Below the pieces are notes generated by a model. It saw only the letters and a program-made list of their open reading frames with translations. It was not told the origin of the DNA and made no database searches. Positions 17,800 through 26,980 of a stretch of DNA of 64,000 nucleotides are shown in pieces. This DNA comes from Lewinella cohaerens DSM 23179 (GTDB taxonomy: Bacteria; Bacteroidota; Bacteroidia; Chitinophagales; Saprospiraceae), in the NCBI RefSeq assembly GCF_000379805.1, contig NZ_KB903538.1, positions 31,228 to 95,227 on the forward strand, in the 5' to 3' direction. Position 1 is the first letter of the stretch. Each line of letters starts with the position of its first letter. The position numbers and the translations under genes were made by a program.

Positions 17800-19293
17800 T
17801 TACAGCTCGCGGCTAAACCAGTCAGCTACGAGGCCCGTTTCCGTTCCCACCTCGTCTCGATGATGAAATTCGTTCGTACGTGGGTTGTATTCGTACTCTT
17901 TGGCCCATTCCTCATGGTTTTCAGCGAGTGCTTTGATACCATCGGCAATATAGTGTACTTCTTTATTGCTCATCACAGGATGGACAGACATTCTTATCCA
18001 CCCCGGCTTGTCGGTTAGGTCTCCCTGATTGATCTTATCTGTGATCGAATGAGAAAATTGCTGGTCTACATTGAGCAAGTAGTGGCCATAAGTTCCTGCA
18101 CAAGAACACCCTCCTCGCACCTGGATACCGAAACGGTCATTCAGAATACGAACGCCCAGATTGTAGTGAAGGTTTTGAATGTAGAAAGAAACTACACCCA
18201 AACGCTGACGATGCTGCTGTGCAAGCAAATTGAGGTTAGGCGTTTGATCAAAAACCTCCCAAATAATCGCCAATTGCTCCTCTTCTCGCGCAAGCATTTT
18301 ACCAATATCCATTTGCTCCTTCAGTTGTACACACAAAGCGGTACGCATGGTTTGCAAAAAGGCTGGCGTGCCTCCGTCTTCTCTGGCCTCGATAGATTCC
18401 AGGTACTTGTGCTCGCCCCAGGGATTGGTCCAATCAACAGTACCGCCGCCAGGGTTATCAGGCACTCTGTTTTTATAGAGCAGTGGGTCAAAAATAAGAA
18501 CGCCTGCCGAACCAGGTCCTCCTAGAAACTTGTGCGGAGAAAAATAGATAGCATCAAGGTGCTGTAGCGGATTTTCCGGCCGCATATTGATCTCAATATA
18601 AGGCGCAGAACAGGCAAAATCAACAAAGCATAGCCCACCAGCCTTGTGCATCATTTCAGCAATTTGGTGATACGGTGTCTTTATTCCGGTTACATTCGAA
18701 CAAGACGTAACCGCTGCGATCTTCACCTTACGATCTTTGTATTTTTCCAACAACTCACTTAAGCAATCTAAATCCGTCAAGCCTTGTGAGCAAGGGCGGA
18801 TGACTTCTACCTGCGCGATGGTCTCTAACCAGGAAGTTTGGTTTGAGTGATGCTCCATGTGACTAACAAAGACAATGGGGCGTTCTTCTGGGGTAAGGCT
18901 TACTTCTTCGCGGAAGCGTTCATGTAGCTTGAGACCAAGAATGCGTTGAAATTTATTGACCACCCCTGTCATGCCGGAATTAGAAGAGATCATTACATCT
19001 CTTGGATCTGCACCACAGTGCTGCTTGATAATTTCCTTGGCATGATGATAAGCCATCGTCATCGAAGATCCCGTAACGGTGGTCTCCGTGTGTGTATTAC
19101 CCACAAAAGGGGCGATCTCCTCAGAGAGCAATGCTTCGATGGGAGCATACATACGACCGCTTGCTGTCCAGTCTGCATAAACCAACGGCTGATTACCGTA
19201 AGGCGTATCGAATCGCATATCATGTCCAATGACATTCTCACGAAAGTGAGCAAAATACTGTTCTAACGAGGTGGTGGTGGCAGTTGATGGCAT
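17800..19293 (-). CDS. Class-V PLP-dependent aminotransferase, cysteine desulfurase/selenocysteine lyase-like
   Basis: 497 residues, about 90 longer than SufS. YADWTASGRMYAPIE near residue 40 is the class-V substrate region, VSHMEHHSNQTSWLE carries the cofactor-stacking His, and SPHKFLGGPGSAGVLIFDP carries the PLP lysine (about Lys 255). VRGGCSCAGTYGHYLLNVD supplies Cys 396/398 where SufS-type enzymes have the catalytic loop. The family therefore fits, but the extended C-terminus (from about residue 430) and the double Cys are not typical, so the substrate may differ. It is upstream of the NifS-type gene with a gap of about 150 bases and diverges from a 72-residue protein. Confidence 0.8.
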   Translation of the reverse strand: MPSTATTTSLEQYFAHFRENVIGHDMRFDTPYGNQPLVYADWTASGRMYAPIEALLSEEIAPFVGNTHTETTVTGSSMTMAYHHAKEIIKQHCGADPRDVMISSNSGMTGVVNKFQRILGLKLHERFREEVSLTPEERPIVFVSHMEHHSNQTSWLETIAQVEVIRPCSQGLTDLDCLSELLEKYKDRKVKIAAVTSCSNVTGIKTPYHQIAEMMHKAGGLCFVDFACSAPYIEINMRPENPLQHLDAIYFSPHKFLGGPGSAGVLIFDPLLYKNRVPDNPGGGTVDWTNPWGEHKYLESIEAREDGGTPAFLQTMRTALCVQLKEQMDIGKMLAREEEQLAIIWEVFDQTPNLNLLAQQHRQRLGVVSFYIQNLHYNLGVRILNDRFGIQVRGGCSCAGTYGHYLLNVDQQFSHSITDKINQGDLTDKPGWIRMSVHPVMSNKEVHYIADGIKALAENHEEWAKEYEYNPRTNEFHHRDEVGTETGLVADWFSREL

Positions 19294-19316
19294 ATTACAC
19301 TGGGCTTAATTTGCAA

Positions 19317-19324
19317 CAAAAGTA
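19317..19324 (-). promoter_or_regulatory. -7 promoter element of the class-V PLP enzyme
   Basis: On the minus strand it reads TActTTTG, a full match to TAnnTTTG, 23 bases before the ATG at 19293. Confidence 0.45.
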
Positions 19325-19411
19325 GTAAGCAAAACTGAGAACAAGGGCACTAAAACCAATAGAAAGTCAACTATTTTACGTATCTTGCTGTTTTTGAGAT
19401 AAACGATAACG

Positions 19412-19630
19412 ATGAGAAGAAAGAAAGGATTTGACTACGGTAAAGGAAAGTACTACCTGACGATTGTTGATTTCCCCAATAACATTACGATGCACCGCAT
19501 TGAGAAGGCTGCTGCTGTCCGCGCTTACGAGCACTACATTGCCATTGGCAAGAAAGTAGAGTGGCTGGGCAAGTGGGACGGCAAGAAATTTATTGAGGCC
19601 AAAGCGCCACAAGCTTCTAGCGCTGCATAA
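19412..19630 (+). CDS. Small basic protein, unknown
   Basis: 72 residues, rich in Lys/Arg and aromatic residues. FDYGKGKYYLTIVDFPNN is followed by a possible amphipathic helix (MHRIEKAAAVRAYEHYIAIG) and KVEWLGKWDGKKFIE, ending in a small-residue tail. No signal peptide. The sequence is protein-like, with its own strong terminator 19 bases downstream and a TATCTTGC -7-like element at 19381-19388. I do not recognise the family. It diverges from the class-V PLP enzyme. Confidence 0.6.
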   Translation: MRRKKGFDYGKGKYYLTIVDFPNNITMHRIEKAAAVRAYEHYIAIGKKVEWLGKWDGKKFIEAKAPQASSAA

Positions 19631-19648
19631 CCCAATACTGCTAAGCAG

Positions 19649-19697
19649 AACGAAAAAAGCCGAGACTTACTTCATGTAGGTTTCGGCTTTTTTCGTT
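19649..19697 (+). terminator. Strong terminator after the 72-residue protein
   Basis: AACGAAAAAAGCCGA / TCGGCTTTTTTCGTT, perfect 15-base arms followed by TTG and G-rich sequence. The A/T-rich outer stem makes it work in either direction. Confidence 0.8.
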
Positions 19698-19824
19698 TTG
19701 GGGGTAAAAATTAAACCTCGTCTCATCCCGTAAAATAATATTCAACACTTACTTGTCTATCTTGAAATATAGATTTATGTTCGCATTTTTAATTTTATAA
19801 TCTAACGTGTTAACTCTCTTTGAA

Positions 19825-21276
19825 ATGAAAAAACTAGTCTTATTCCCCCTACTTGCTATTTTAATAGCTAGCTCAACCAGTGCACAATCCATCAGTTTTG
19901 CACCAGAAGAAACTCTTTTTGCTCACCCCGAGAGCAATACTTTCAACAGCCTTGAGTTTGACAGCCCCTATATTCCTTGCGATTATAACAACGATGGCTA
20001 TATTGACTTTGTAGGAAAGAGAGGCTCCCAGGAACAGCTTATCTTAAAAGGTACCGCCGTTGATACTTTTCAGGAAGTGAATATACTCCCAGTAGGGTCA
20101 CCTTCTGCAGGTGTGGTTTTTGACGTCTTAGATTTTGACCAGGACGGTGATGAAGATATTATTGCCGAACGTTATATCCTGATTAATGAAGGAGATGATC
20201 TTTTTTCTTTCCTTAACGTGGGTTTGAGCATTGGATTCGGCTTTGAGGAATTTGTTATTGGCGCAGCTGATTTTAACGGTGATGACCTTTTAGACCTATT
20301 GGTATTAAAAGATGTCTTCTTCGAAGATGAGGAAATGGCTATCCTTACCAACAATGGTGATGGTACTTTTACCAAATGCCTGATCTTTCTAGGGGATCGC
20401 ATTGGCGACACCGAAATAGGCGACATCGACAATGATGGCGATCTGGATATTATCACTAGTAGCAGTAATAATAATGGCACTATACTATTACTAAAAAACG
20501 ACGGCGATTGTCAGTTCTCTAATAGTGAGATGATCTACGAAGGTTTCACGCCGCTTTCTAGCCGAAGTATTGAGGTAAATGACATGAATGGTGATGACCA
20601 ACTCGATATCCTTGTTATAGGCTTCAGTTCTGTATTTATCTTTGAAAATACGGATGGCTTTGTCACCGAACCACCTTTCACCAGTATTTCTACCGGCCAA
20701 AACACTTTCTTCAATGTTGCCGATTTCAACAATGATGGCAAGACCGATATCGCTGTATTGACCAGAGAAAGTTCTTTCAAAATCGCAGTCTTCGAGAACC
20801 TTGGTAACATGTCTTTCTCGTCGGCCATCCAAGCTGCCTCATTTTCTTTGGCTCCAGGATATGGCACCCCTGACTATAATTATTTTGAGCAAAATATGAG
20901 CCTCTACGATTACGATGACAATGGTATGCTAGACATCATCTTTACCAATGGATTTGGTCCACTTGGTAGCAATAATGTTTCGCTGGTATTGAATACAACG
21001 GAAGTCGTTAGCGTTGACGATATTTTTGCAAATGCAATTGATCTAGCCGTATTCCCTAATCCAGCAACTGCCGAAATTAGCCTCCCATTGTTATTCGATG
21101 CCAATGACAACAAGGCTGCATTCTTCCAACTTACCAACATCAATGGTCAAACCGTAAAAAGCGGATACCTGAGCAGTACTACCATTGATATAAACGACAT
21201 CGCTAACGGCCAATACATTCTCTTGTTAAGGACTGATAGCGGCGATGTGTATCGTAGTACATTTATCAAAATGTAG
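19825..21276 (+). CDS. Secreted FG-GAP/VCBS-repeat protein with T9SS sorting domain
   Basis: 483 residues from ATG 19825, where a clean signal peptide begins (MKKLVLFPLLAILIASSTSA); the frame opens six codons earlier. The body is a run of Asp-rich Ca-binding-like repeats: DYNNDGYIDFVG, DFDQDGDEDIIAE, DFNGDDLLDLLVL, DIDNDGDLDIITS, DMNGDDQLDILVI, DFNNDGKTDIAVL and DYDDNGMLDIIF. Seven such units fit a beta-propeller. The end is a T9SS type A domain (VFPNPATAEISLPL to the C-terminal STFIKM). The protein is exported to the surface or medium; its ligand is unknown. It has its own terminator at 21303. Confidence 0.85.
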   Translation: MKKLVLFPLLAILIASSTSAQSISFAPEETLFAHPESNTFNSLEFDSPYIPCDYNNDGYIDFVGKRGSQEQLILKGTAVDTFQEVNILPVGSPSAGVVFDVLDFDQDGDEDIIAERYILINEGDDLFSFLNVGLSIGFGFEEFVIGAADFNGDDLLDLLVLKDVFFEDEEMAILTNNGDGTFTKCLIFLGDRIGDTEIGDIDNDGDLDIITSSSNNNGTILLLKNDGDCQFSNSEMIYEGFTPLSSRSIEVNDMNGDDQLDILVIGFSSVFIFENTDGFVTEPPFTSISTGQNTFFNVADFNNDGKTDIAVLTRESSFKIAVFENLGNMSFSSAIQAASFSLAPGYGTPDYNYFEQNMSLYDYDDNGMLDIIFTNGFGPLGSNNVSLVLNTTEVVSVDDIFANAIDLAVFPNPATAEISLPLLFDANDNKAAFFQLTNINGQTVKSGYLSSTTIDINDIANGQYILLLRTDSGDVYRSTFIKM

Positions 21277-21302
21277 CGTCTACTTTTTACGATAACCTTT
21301 AG

Positions 21303-21352
21303 CATGAGTCAACACGGATTTTGATTGTCACCAAAATCCATACTGACTCATG
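21303..21352 (+). terminator. Terminator after the FG-GAP protein
   Basis: Two nested perfect stems: CATGAGTCA / TGACTCATG outside and GGATTTTG / CAAAATCC inside, with 4-base internal loops, followed by TTTGTTTTT. Confidence 0.75.
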
Positions 21353-21459
21353 TTTGTTTTTCACAAAAGATCTAAAGAAACTTGTAGACAATTGAACATG
21401 ATATTTTAAGGCTAGAAAGACATACGCTACGTAGAGATTTTAGATCGACCTCCGATCAT

Positions 21460-21544
21460 GCAGTACCAGCAAAGCTGGCACTGCACCCACTGGGCGCTAT
21501 ACGTTTATCCGCTTAGCGCGGCCAGCACATAGCTAGCCAGTGGG
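21460..21544. repeat. Structured intergenic element with three stems
   Basis: GCAGT-a-CCAGC-aaa-GCTGG-c-ACTGC (21460-21484) is a long hairpin. CCCACTGG (21486) pairs with CCAGTGGG (21537) and encloses GCGCTA (21494) with TAGCGC (21514). It lies between the FG-GAP gene terminator and the gene ending at 21550. There is no T-run; it looks like a REP-type element. Confidence 0.45.
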
Positions 21545-21549
21545 GGGGA

Positions 21550-22146
21550 TTAATAAAGCGTTACCATTTGTCCGATCCCTATCTCAATTTCCTCACCTTT
21601 CTCAATTTTGCCATGATGGATAATGTGTAAACTATCCTTCTGTTCATTTAAATTAGTAAGAAATTCTAAAGTTTCATTAACTTCTTTATTTATAAAAAAT
21701 GGAAAGCTGAATTGAGCAAATTTTAGCTTTTTATTTTGTTCGGTCCAATAATATTCTTCAATAAAATAGTAACTCCCTTCCCCAGGGATTAATGTATCTC
21801 TACTATCTGCTGCTGATGTCGTCGTCAATCTTGACTCTCCAACAAGGGTATCTTTATTTGGAGATACAGAAAGGTACCCAACAGTTTCTGGGCTATACCA
21901 TTTAACTCCATAAATCTTCGTGTAAGGAATAATTACCGTATCAAGAAGATTGTTATTGACTTGAATAAGTAATATTTTTCCATCGTGAACCTGGTTATAA
22001 AACGGAGCAAGAGAGCTAAGTTCTTTTTCGTCTGTTATCAACTCAACAAGTAGATTTTTGGGGCTTTCACCTGAATCAGATTTAGCTATAACACAACAAT
22101 ATTGAGTCAGAACAATGAGTAAAACCGAAGAAAATAGCTTAGTCAT
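21550..22146 (-). CDS. Secreted hypothetical protein
   Basis: 198 residues from ATG 22146 (MTKLFSSVLLIVLTQYCC); the frame extends 26 codons upstream, but those residues are Arg-rich and follow the asmA-like stop closely. The N-terminus is a signal peptide. The rest is a beta-rich small domain with YTKIYGVKWYSPETVGYLSV, a SYYFIEEYYWTE segment and an acidic end (KIEKGEEIEIGIGQMVTLY). I do not recognise the family. It follows the AsmA-like gene on the same strand after 87 bases and may share its transcript. Confidence 0.55.
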   Translation of the reverse strand: MTKLFSSVLLIVLTQYCCVIAKSDSGESPKNLLVELITDEKELSSLAPFYNQVHDGKILLIQVNNNLLDTVIIPYTKIYGVKWYSPETVGYLSVSPNKDTLVGESRLTTTSAADSRDTLIPGEGSYYFIEEYYWTEQNKKLKFAQFSFPFFINKEVNETLEFLTNLNEQKDSLHIIHHGKIEKGEEIEIGIGQMVTLY

Positions 22147-22233
22147 AATCATACAGCCCCGTGGCCTCATCCAACTCCTTACCATTATACCGATACGCAT
22201 TATACGGCAAAACCTCCCAGACAAAACACTTAC

Positions 22234-25200
22234 CTACTCTCCCCCATCACCATCTTTCTTCTTTCGGCGGAAAGGATTGAAGTCTTTGATATCTTCTTTA
22301 ATTTTATCAACAGCGCCCTCTGCCTGCTCACGGATATTTGTGCCCGTAGCTGTAGAGTCTTTCGGTGTATTGGTACCAGTCAGCTGATCACGAATGGATT
22401 GGCCTGCTTGGTTCAACTGACTGGCGGCAGCATTTTTGATAGAATCAGCTAGTGCTGTTGCCTGCTGGGTGGCTTGGTCTTTCACTTGATTAACCTCATC
22501 TCTAACCTGATCTTTGGCAGCATCAACCTGCTCATTCACCAGGGCTTTGGCTTCGTCTTTAACAGCGTCAGCTACGGTTGCTTCACCATCTGCGCCCAGT
22601 AATTTGAATCCTACTTTAGGGTCGGCAATGTTCCCCGTAAGGGTAATCCGCACATTAAGATTTTCAGCGTCATTTACATTGACACCTAATTGACTAGCCT
22701 GTTTAACGAGCGCACTTACTCCTTGGTTGATCGTATTCCCCAGCTGGCTACTCCCTAATTTAGAACGTGGGATCACGGTATTAATCGCGTAATTCATTTC
22801 CTGGGTTAGGCTGTGGGTACCTGAAATATTAAAAGGCAAATCTGCAACCTTAATATCAAAAGGTTCTACTTCAACAGTTCCTTTTTCGATGGTAAACCAG
22901 GTTTTCAACCGGTCGATATTGATATTATCCTTAAGCTCGGAAATATCGAGGGCATTCCCGATGGCATTCAATGGCTTAAAGTTTAAGCCGCTAAGCGTGC
23001 CATTCAGTGTTTCAAAAAGGCCTTCAGCGTTGATAGACTCCAGCTTGGGCATCATGTCTTCCCCTAATTCCCCCGACATGATCAAGCTACTGGAGAACTT
23101 GCCATCTACCAATTTACCAATCGGGGCAAATGTAGCAAAGGTGTTAAAGGTGGAAAAGCTTTCCTTGAAATCAAGCTTATCCAGATCGAATTTAAACTCA
23201 TAAAAAGGCTTGGTAACATCCTGGGTGTCATAAGCGCCAGTAAACCCTAGATTCCCACCCAAAGTACGAGCAGAACCATCTTCAATCACTACGGTCTCAT
23301 CAGCGATGGTCAACTTTCCTTTAAGGTCCTTAAGCTCCATATCCGTATACTGTAGACGATCGACGGTTGCGCGAATGACCATATCGATATTTGCAGGAAT
23401 AGGAATAACGCCATAAGCTTCTTCCGTATCGCTACTAGCAGTACCCGTTGTTTCCGTTTCCACCATAAAAGGATTGAGATCAAAATAACCGGATTTCAAG
23501 GATAAATCTCCTCGGAGTACGCCGTCATTGAAGGCATAATCAAAAGCATCCAGGATAACGCCATTACCACTAAAATCACTTTCTCCCAGCTTGGTTTTTA
23601 TTTGGCTCACCTCCATCCGGTTCGGCTGGATACGACCTGTGACAGCAGCATCCTTCAATTCATAAGCGTCATAGACAATCTTATTCGCCGTAGCATTGAG
23701 CTGAAAATCAAAACGATCAAATACTTCGGTTTCTTCCACTGGGCCACTAGCAGGAATAGCTGTTGTTGCTTCTTCTTCCGTCATCCACTCATCTACCAAA
23801 AAGTAGTCGGTATGAGCGGTAAAGTTGCCTCGCATAGTCTTTTCTGGCGAAATGTAGGCCAAAAGGTTATCGATGGAACCACTGGCACGAAGGTCGCTTT
23901 TTCCTAATTGCGCAGAGAAATCAGCAATTTTTACACTTTGCGGTGTAAAGGTGGCTTCCGTATTATTAATAACGATTGCCGGCATACCATCCGCTACATA
24001 CTTTAAGTCATTGATAGCAATAGAACCTGCCATCTTGACTTGATCATAAGCCTCTCTTTCTATGGTAGAAAGCCGCGTTTGAATATCTACATTCGCAACA
24101 ATACGGCCTGTCATTTCCTGGATACCTTCCATCGGGAAAGCTTTTGCCCACTGGCCAAGGTCAATGACCCCATCCACATTGGCATTCACGTCAGGATCTG
24201 AAATCGGCGTTTTGACATTAAACTGCGCTGTAAATGGGTCTTTTCCTATGGTAAGGGCTATTTTTTCCGCGTCAATCACCATCTGATCGAGGTCTGCACT
24301 TGGGCTATTTACATCCAAAAGCGCCTGGATATTACTGATCCCAAGCGGAAGATCAGGATACTTTACATTACCATCTTTAACTTGGGTACGGATACGAAAG
24401 GCAGGATAGGTGGTTTCGTTATAGGTGCCTTTAACCAAGCCTTCAAGCGTAAAGCTGCCATTGATAGCTACGTCCTCATAGTCTTTGGTGTAGGCATTTG
24501 GTATCAGTGACCAAAGAGAACGGAAGTCGCTGCCAGGAGAATTAAACGCCAAATCGAGGAGAATATCCTCTTCCAAAAGCTGTACCTGCCCTTCAGCATT
24601 GAGTAGCAGTTCATTCACTCGGAGCTGGTTGTCTTTCAAGACATAAAGACTTTCATCCATATTGATATGAAAAACAGCATCCAAACCAAGCTCTGCATTT
24701 TTCAAATAAGCAACACCACCCTGTTTAACACTCATACTACCGATGGTAGTTTCCGTGTCCAGGTCGTATTCCGTTAGGGTAAAATTCCCTTCACCACTGT
24801 GATTAAGTCCTTCAATAGCCAGGTAAATATCACCTGCACGGTCGTCGTAAACTACGGTACCATCAGTAATACTGTAAGACTGCAATGCGATTTCCAATGC
24901 GCTGGCGGCTTCCGTCGTTTCTGCCGTTGGTTCTTCTTCTGTAGGAATAGCGATGTCATAATTAGCGGTACCATCAGCAAGCACGAGTACATTGACATTT
25001 GGCTGATCAAGGTTCACTGAACGAACAGAAAGCGGTTGCTCACCGAACAACGACCAAATATCGACGGTCACTCCGGCTTCTTTTGCACCCAAAAAAGGAA
25101 CATCTACAAAGCGATCTTTTCCGATTAAAGAAAAATCACTAAGCTGCAATGTTAAGTGGGGGAAGGAGCTAAAAAGAGAAACGTCAACTTCTGCAAAATC

Positions 25201-25347
25201 AGCAGTGGCGTTAATATTTTGGTTGATCTGCTCTTTGACTACGTCTACCAGCTCGTCCTTAAAGATAAATGGAACAGCAAATAGAACTCCGATCACCAAG
25301 ACCAGAAAAATAGATAATATCAGGAATAAACGCTTGATAAATTTCAT
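22234..25347 (-). CDS. AsmA-family membrane-anchored protein
   Basis: 1037 residues from ATG 25347 (MKFIKRLFLILSIFLVL). The frame continues upstream into a palindromic repeat, so the longer start is not credible. One N-terminal membrane segment is followed by the AsmA start pattern (INATADFAEVDVSLFSSFPH, LQLSDFSLIG), a long beta-rich periplasmic repeat body, and an AsmA-like C-terminal part (FNISGTHSLTQEMNYAINTV, IPRSKLGSSQLG). The last 120 residues are a charged, helical, apolipoprotein-like tract full of Asp/Lys/Gln with NQVKDQATQQA-type repeats, ending FNPFRRKKKD. AsmA relatives act in lipid transfer or outer-membrane assembly between membranes. The exact role here is unknown. Confidence 0.82.
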   Translation of the reverse strand: MKFIKRLFLILSIFLVLVIGVLFAVPFIFKDELVDVVKEQINQNINATADFAEVDVSLFSSFPHLTLQLSDFSLIGKDRFVDVPFLGAKEAGVTVDIWSLFGEQPLSVRSVNLDQPNVNVLVLADGTANYDIAIPTEEEPTAETTEAASALEIALQSYSITDGTVVYDDRAGDIYLAIEGLNHSGEGNFTLTEYDLDTETTIGSMSVKQGGVAYLKNAELGLDAVFHINMDESLYVLKDNQLRVNELLLNAEGQVQLLEEDILLDLAFNSPGSDFRSLWSLIPNAYTKDYEDVAINGSFTLEGLVKGTYNETTYPAFRIRTQVKDGNVKYPDLPLGISNIQALLDVNSPSADLDQMVIDAEKIALTIGKDPFTAQFNVKTPISDPDVNANVDGVIDLGQWAKAFPMEGIQEMTGRIVANVDIQTRLSTIEREAYDQVKMAGSIAINDLKYVADGMPAIVINNTEATFTPQSVKIADFSAQLGKSDLRASGSIDNLLAYISPEKTMRGNFTAHTDYFLVDEWMTEEEATTAIPASGPVEETEVFDRFDFQLNATANKIVYDAYELKDAAVTGRIQPNRMEVSQIKTKLGESDFSGNGVILDAFDYAFNDGVLRGDLSLKSGYFDLNPFMVETETTGTASSDTEEAYGVIPIPANIDMVIRATVDRLQYTDMELKDLKGKLTIADETVVIEDGSARTLGGNLGFTGAYDTQDVTKPFYEFKFDLDKLDFKESFSTFNTFATFAPIGKLVDGKFSSSLIMSGELGEDMMPKLESINAEGLFETLNGTLSGLNFKPLNAIGNALDISELKDNINIDRLKTWFTIEKGTVEVEPFDIKVADLPFNISGTHSLTQEMNYAINTVIPRSKLGSSQLGNTINQGVSALVKQASQLGVNVNDAENLNVRITLTGNIADPKVGFKLLGADGEATVADAVKDEAKALVNEQVDAAKDQVRDEVNQVKDQATQQATALADSIKNAAASQLNQAGQSIRDQLTGTNTPKDSTATGTNIREQAEGAVDKIKEDIKDFNPFRRKKKDGDGGE

Positions 25348-25375
25348 GCTTAGATGGTTTGCTTTGGTACCTTCA

Positions 25376-25534
25376 GAGCTTGTTTGGTAGGACCTCAATT
25401 GTCTCCAAGTGGCAAATTTCATTTCATGCTGCGTTAAATTTTTCGTCGAATCGCCCGCATTCGACTGCAAAATTTGCCTTACCTGAAATGAAATTTGCTC
25501 ACTTTCGGCTAATCATGCCCTACCAAACAAGCTC
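25376..25534. repeat. 159-bp palindromic element, full copy 1
   Basis: Perfect 16-base termini GAGCTTGTTTGGTAGG / CCTACCAAACAAGCTC. Inside are 15-base arms GCAAATTTCATTTCA / TGAAATGAAATTTGC and an apical GTCGAAT / ATTCGAC stem, so the whole unit can fold as one long hairpin. It lies in the presumed leader of the asmA-like gene. Confidence 0.8.
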
Positions 25535-25546
25535 TCACTATAACGA

Positions 25547-25554
25547 CAAATTTA
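25547..25554 (-). promoter_or_regulatory. -7 promoter element upstream of the asmA-like gene
   Basis: On the minus strand it reads TAaaTTTG. If used, the transcript begins upstream of the 159-bp palindrome and carries it in a leader of about 200 bases. Confidence 0.35.
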
Positions 25555-25643
25555 CGCGCTGAGTTTTAACAATGCATAATTTAGTCGTCTATTTCGTGGG
25601 AATAATAAAAAATCACATTTGTGCAGCGCCTTAGAGGATCGCA

Positions 25644-26867
25644 ATGTTCACTTTTAACTACCTTGTGGTAAATTATAAAAACGTTAGGAACATTTTGGCG
25701 AAGTATCAATTAGTAGAAGACCAACGCGCGATGGACCGCTTCTATGCGGAATTAAAGGACGTTGACTGGATGTGTTTTGACACAGAATTTGTAGGTGAGA
25801 AAAGGTTTCGGACCCTGATTTGTCTGATTCAGGTGACCAGTCCTACGGGCAATTACCTTTTAGACCCTTTACGATTGCCTAATCTCGACCCACTTTTGGA
25901 ATTGATCAGTAACCCTGACATCCTGAAGATCACCCACGCAGGAGAGAATGACTATCGCTTGCTCTATCAGCAGCACGGTGTGTTACCACGCAATATTTTT
26001 GACACCCAAATAGCCGCAGGTATGCTGGGGTACCACTATCCTAGTGGTCTTGGAAAAATTGTCAGTGGCGAACTCAGCATCAATCTTCGCAAAGGATATG
26101 CCGTCACCGATTGGGAAGCACGGCCTTTTAGCCAAAAGCAATTGGATTATGCACTAGAGGATGTCATTATTCTTGAACCACTATGGCGCAAACTCACAGA
26201 GCGCCTGAACGCAAGTAACCGCCTGGATTGGGCTATTGAGGAGTGTAAACAACTGGAAACAGAAGATTTCTACTACCAGGACCCTTACCACGAAGCATTA
26301 ACCAGTAATTTGATCACCTCGCTAAAAACCAAAGACCAGGTATTTTTAATGAGGTTGTTTCAATGGCGGCGCGACGAAGCTGAAAGACGCGACGAATCAA
26401 AGAACAGGATTCTTCAAACCAAGCTGATCAGTCAGATTGTGAAAGCCATGCGAGGCGGTAAACAAGCACTTAAAGAAAACCGCAGAATTCCTGACTTCAT
26501 CTTCCGAAAGTACGCAGACCTCTGGGCAAAAATGCACGAAGAACCTGCTCGTGAAGAAGAACTAGCTGTTCTGAAACGCTTGCCCAGCGCTCCTAATGAA
26601 GATGCCCGTGATGAGATTTTGCTGGAACTTCTCTACTTGCTCATGAAGTACCGTTGCCTTGATGATAATATCTCACACTCACTTGTGATGCCACGTAATG
26701 CAATCCGCAGGATGAAGAACGACCCCAAAATACTCAATAACATTCTGGGGAGTGGCTGGCGTAGAGAATTACTAGGCAAAGAGTTTGTCGACTGGCTAAA
26801 GAATTATGACCACCTTGACCTATCCATCAGCGGAGGGCAAATTGGAATAGAAATGACGAATCGTTAG
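25644..26867 (+). CDS. rnd: Ribonuclease D
   Basis: 407 residues. The DEDDy exonuclease domain occupies about 20-215: CFDTEFVGEKRF gives Asp46 and Glu48, THAGENDYRLLY and FDTQIAAGMLGY supply the second and conserved Asp region, and LDYALEDVIIL the final Tyr/Asp. An HRDC domain follows (about 230-310; LFQWRRDEAERRDESKNRIL, PDFIFRKYADLWA). RNase D trims 3' ends of tRNA and other structured RNA. The protein is slightly longer than E. coli RNase D. It diverges from the asmA-like gene, with the 159-bp palindrome nearby. Confidence 0.92.
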   Translation: MFTFNYLVVNYKNVRNILAKYQLVEDQRAMDRFYAELKDVDWMCFDTEFVGEKRFRTLICLIQVTSPTGNYLLDPLRLPNLDPLLELISNPDILKITHAGENDYRLLYQQHGVLPRNIFDTQIAAGMLGYHYPSGLGKIVSGELSINLRKGYAVTDWEARPFSQKQLDYALEDVIILEPLWRKLTERLNASNRLDWAIEECKQLETEDFYYQDPYHEALTSNLITSLKTKDQVFLMRLFQWRRDEAERRDESKNRILQTKLISQIVKAMRGGKQALKENRRIPDFIFRKYADLWAKMHEEPAREEELAVLKRLPSAPNEDARDEILLELLYLLMKYRCLDDNISHSLVMPRNAIRRMKNDPKILNNILGSGWRRELLGKEFVDWLKNYDHLDLSISGGQIGIEMTNR

Positions 26868-26928
26868 GCGCTTGTCCGCAAAATTATCGAACAAACGCTA
26901 AGCAAAAGTGATGGTAATGGTGTTATAA

Positions 26929-26963
26929 GAGCATGTTTGGGTTATGACCCAAGCAAAAAGCTT
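26929..26963. repeat. Short hairpin related to the palindromic family
   Basis: GAGCATGTTTGGGT-tatg-ACCCAA, followed by GCAAAAAGCTT. The left end resembles the termini of the larger elements. The hairpin sits 61 bases after rnd and immediately before full copy 2, and may act as the rnd terminator. Confidence 0.4.
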
Positions 26964-26980
26964 CGTATTCACCTTGGCTA

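Noticed and set aside
25348-25470. Longer N-terminus for the asmA-like protein
   Set aside because: It would translate half of the 159-bp palindrome and put the membrane segment far from the N-terminus.
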